NCBI GenBank assembly: GCA_002506755.1
Contig: DAYD01000013.1
Coordinates: forward strand, 109,625-173,624
Source of the DNA: Euryarchaeota archaeon UBA462
GTDB taxonomy: Archaea; Thermoplasmatota; Poseidoniia; Poseidoniales; Thalassarchaeaceae
DNA: 64,000 bases
Reading direction: 5' to 3'
The translations under genes and the position numbers were made by a program. This document shows, piece after piece, positions 63,501 through 64,000 of this stretch; the first letter of the stretch is position 1, and the number at the start of each line of letters is the position of its first letter. Under the pieces are notes generated by a model that saw only the letters and a list, made by a program, of their open reading frames with translations, was not told the DNA's origin and did not search any database.

Positions 63501-63977
63501 GAATGGCTGGACACGGACGGTGATGAGATAGGGGACAATTCTGACGTCTGTCCGTACGAGCCAGGAATAAATCTGGATTACAATGACGCTATCATGCTAC
63601 TCGCATTGCCAGGAAACGATCTCGGATGCCCTGTGAAGACCCTCCCCGGTGACGAGATACTATGGGAGGAAGAAGAGGAGGCGGAGGTCGTGGATCTCTC
63701 AGTCTCCGATGGTCCAGACTTTGATCTTGATGGGATCCCTGACATTAGGGACGATGATGATGACAATGATGGTATCCTCGACAAGGACGATGGGAAACTA
63801 GATCCTATTACTGGTATCGGTGAATTCTCAAGGGACCCTGCTAGGCCTTTCAGCAACCAAGTCTGGGGATCGATCTTAGTTTCCGTGTCTTTCCTGGGCG
63901 TAATAGGATACAGAATTGCCGGTTGGAGGGGTAGGAAGATCTCAATCTCTATGTCAAAGAGGATCAGAATTCAGTGA
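57534..63977 (+). CDS. Giant modular secreted subtilase with RCC1, GCC2/3 and thrombospondin-3-type repeats
   Basis: 2147 aa. A signal peptide (~8-27) and propeptide lead to an S8 protease domain with intact triad Asp288 (GVMDSGLSN), His336 (VGHGTHVTG), Ser581 (SGTSMATP) and a jelly-roll domain to ~800. Seven RCC1 repeats follow (~806-1150), then cysteine-rich GCC2/GCC3-like modules (~1210-1316; PGYYV repeats), seven more RCC1 repeats (~1320-1671), another GCC module, and an Asp-rich calcium-binding thrombospondin-3-like stalk (~1770-2086). A membrane helix (~2111-2132) and basic tail end it. It should project from the cell surface as a calcium-stabilised, anchored protease with two propellers, perhaps for substrate binding. 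The ATG is set by GGAGGA three bases upstream. Confidence 0.9.
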   Translation: MPSDNAVKPALSLFLVGLMVIPSAISIGMMGNEPSTLSDETSQRETKSPNLISDYGSLFTFDYDDQSHGWYGDSANIGSASLFYRTATYVPMKDWTDRIGERVVDGWHVIGHDYPVPSNWKSQLQENGVECVSYLAPQGFHCNVPGLTPSELREIGVIGAFRLDSADKVAPDLAYFLASSYKSNVVMVGDKILAEVLLAGPNNLDDLVKTGLEVRPTSSPRFAQVLLDEKSATILSSQTFVEWMEPSYPDEFDNDEAAEIIGVEWARDSSNMGSDTLTGSGIVVGVMDSGLSNANECNSITHCNSQNPSIHADFYGRIRGVVSYYGDSDASDSVGHGTHVTGSVLANGASSDSGIENRGMAPEAQLFMQSGLSSQYSSFFQEAYDAGARVHTNSWGRGPDSTVGCSGATCWSYYSTIALSVDTVAYDIQDLTILYAMGNDAMDCNYTSWGMDNCDGGKDGEINLGFHNRQATAKNIISVGASENFRPDLQSSYQQSCTLHPDDDPGPPPYCPLPLSGEKWGTFPISTDGRSNNPEGMAAFSNRGPTKDLRIKPDIVAPGTNIQSTAVEAYGVPYHFQSGTSMATPITAGSAALIVEHLNNIGAYNCNLVSSSSNDDCPESALVKAILVAGAHDMAGQYTTGGDGLNGAAEKAPNNHEGWGRVDIQASIGTSFTEGIEIETEESHSFMLTVPNTDLDQMRVILAWNDPPNNSPVGNIQLVNDLDVVVRSPDGVEQVYTNDDRNNLVGITIDSPQAGNWEVIVEGENVPGGAQKYYLASSAGTISDMRHPVSDGLNEPGFQSGSIFTETKMTAGEDHLCAIFQDSSLQCWGGNSFGQLGDGTSTDRLTMTPVGLDDGRTAVSVSAGKSHTCAIQDNGELVCWGRNNFGQLGDGSNGLSQLPIEAGLSGVPVQVSSGDWHSCAILDDASVECWGRNSDGQLGDGTNIDRSSPISVGLGGQKAIAISAGSTHTCAVLNDWSLRCWGANGNGQLGIGNTDSDSSPQTVNAGGNVVAVSAGGSHTCVLLEDGDLKCWGDNSNGQLGDGGVNQQDDANIVGNTLVGITSVDAGADHTCAIDSSNGLHCWGDSSKGQVGDGSSSSQVNPSIQVSLGQNLGALSVASGADHTCVVATNDLPRCWGGGASGSLSLGLSPDEFDIPKWSYISSSERDLNDPPDGEMNIFEVNVAGDGDGDGFPNGPQDSDDTNPTVAVNCSPGSYGRFTCRVASPGYYVNGAGNTVMTAASPGYYVNSEGADDQQPCGKGSFQELSAQTSCDPALPGYYVSGIGASEGTPCPAGKYNDLPGQTSDSACNWATPGNSVPVLTQVSSGAQHSCAILDDGSVKCWGDNSFGQLGDGTRNDHLEPEKVTLPIGKKAVEISAGSYYSCAILDDGSVRCWGDNSYGQLGDGTSIERTSPTVVDLGLERTASSISAGESHTCAVLDDQSLKCWGANTNGQLGDGSTSESHTPVEVTMGGDGVEVVSAGSYHTCAIMVDRTVRCWGDNWQGQIGDGTFSDRQAPVDITIPSNSSAVTIDAGPFHTCLGMNNGDMFCWGFNGYGQIGNGGTGSTNIPAAVALDSTQAPTSIFTGIFHTCALFDSGEMACWGDNSVGQLGDGTTVSKLIPAEVNLPTNVLSITVGQRHSCSILDDASLECWGINSHGQIGDGTDTDRPAPVNVDLKHGSKEQIPCPGGSYQPEGNQTSCILADRGHHVSGSGQLNQTECLRGYYSGLKGQSECTPAALGFYVESSKAESQVQCPEKHSTKTLASTNPDMCLPDFDEDKIPDESDLDDDNDGVPDTEDFDPLDPTISIDSDFDGIPDSLDPDDDNDGVNDTVDMFPDDQNEWVDNDMDGVGDNSDDDDDGDGRNDNFDVFPNDKDEWSDFDGDDIGDNADADDDNDGICDDPMSSYSGPPDVDNDGQADCTALPNGDAFSLDPLEWFDSDGDSIGNQADTDDDGDGFDDVNDSFPLDPTEWSDTDLDGIGDNRDLFPEDPAEWLDTDGDEIGDNSDVCPYEPGINLDYNDAIMLLALPGNDLGCPVKTLPGDEILWEEEEEAEVVDLSVSDGPDFDLDGIPDIRDDDDDNDGILDKDDGKLDPITGIGEFSRDPARPFSNQVWGSILVSVSFLGVIGYRIAGWRGRKISISMSKRIRIQ

Positions 63978-63978
63978 C

Positions 63979-64000
63979 TGGTGCAGGGGGCAGGATTCGA
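63979..64000 (-). tRNA. tRNA gene, 3' part only (cut by window end)
   Basis: Read on the minus strand, the last bases give T-loop TCGAAT, T-stem strand CCTGC, acceptor strand CCCCTGC, discriminator A and an encoded CCA, in exactly the spacing of a tRNA 3' end. The anticodon is beyond the window, so the amino acid is unknown. The CCA begins 2 bp after the stop codon of the giant subtilase, tail to tail. Confidence 0.8.

Overview
The window looks like a chromosomal piece of an uncultivated marine euryarchaeon, most probably Marine Group II (Poseidoniales) or a close Thermoplasmatota relative. The evidence is gene content. It has an archaeal shikimate route (ADTH synthase, dehydroquinate synthase II, GHMP-type shikimate kinase), mevalonate kinase, archaeal FMN adenylyltransferase RibL, and a Bat-type HTH regulator. 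Several genes have an archaeal TATA box about 25 nt before the start codon, as expected for leaderless mRNAs. Lipoproteins and large secreted subtilases are abundant. Genes are tightly packed, with ATGA overlaps and frequent GTG/TTG starts. No gap exceeds about 235 bp, and I see no rRNA, CRISPR array, phage or transposase gene.

Layout. 0.1-7.3 kb: mevalonate kinase, an HdrDE-like membrane Fe-S oxidoreductase, a glutamine-amidotransferase-like hydrolase, CysRS and a BNR-type lipoprotein. 7.3-18.4 kb: IleRS, an HMA-DUF4396 protein, NAD synthetase, a patch of small unknown membrane proteins, a NifU-like protein, a second amidotransferase, a K+-type membrane pyrophosphatase and a lipoprotein. 18.3-23.4 kb (minus): a sugar-kinase-like GHMP protein, a fused subtilase/AmpG-type permease, and a glutaredoxin. 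23.4-25.7 kb: riboflavin/FAD operon ribB-ribL-ribE-ribH. 26-28.2 kb: thioredoxin reductase and a MoeZ-type E1/rhodanese protein. After an AT-rich gap, 28.4-32.9 kb: a zinc-ribbon 2-oxoacid dehydrogenase E1 alpha-beta fusion, a cation antiporter and a MocA-like nucleotidyltransferase. 33-41.5 kb: a putative metal exporter, an XdhC-like chaperone, a subtilase lipoprotein, a Bat-type regulator and a three-subunit molybdenum hydroxylase whose FAD subunit carries the extra Fe-S insertion of 4-hydroxybenzoyl-CoA reductase. 41.5-47.5 kb: a secreted CARDB-like protein and the DUF4350-MoxR-DUF58-membrane-protein operon. 47.5-51.2 kb (minus): the shikimate operon. 51.3-57.4 kb (minus): exonuclease III, a MacB/LolD-like ABC exporter and a large membrane protein. 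57.5-64 kb: a giant modular secreted subtilase with two seven-repeat RCC1 blocks. A tRNA gene on the minus strand is cut off by the window end.

How the genes may work together. The picture fits a heterotroph living on proteins and other polymers: three different secreted or anchored S8 peptidases, a peptidase-permease fusion, a 2-oxoacid dehydrogenase for amino-acid carbon skeletons, an electron-transfer-flavoprotein-type quinone reductase, and a pyrophosphatase for ion gradients. The most coherent candidate system is the molybdenum hydroxylase with its likely maturation genes (MocA-like, XdhC-like) and an adjacent regulator. Its substrate cannot be read from the sequence. The most striking single genes are the subtilase-permease fusion and the 2147-residue subtilase, whose ribosome-binding site lies in one arm of a perfect 9-bp inverted repeat.
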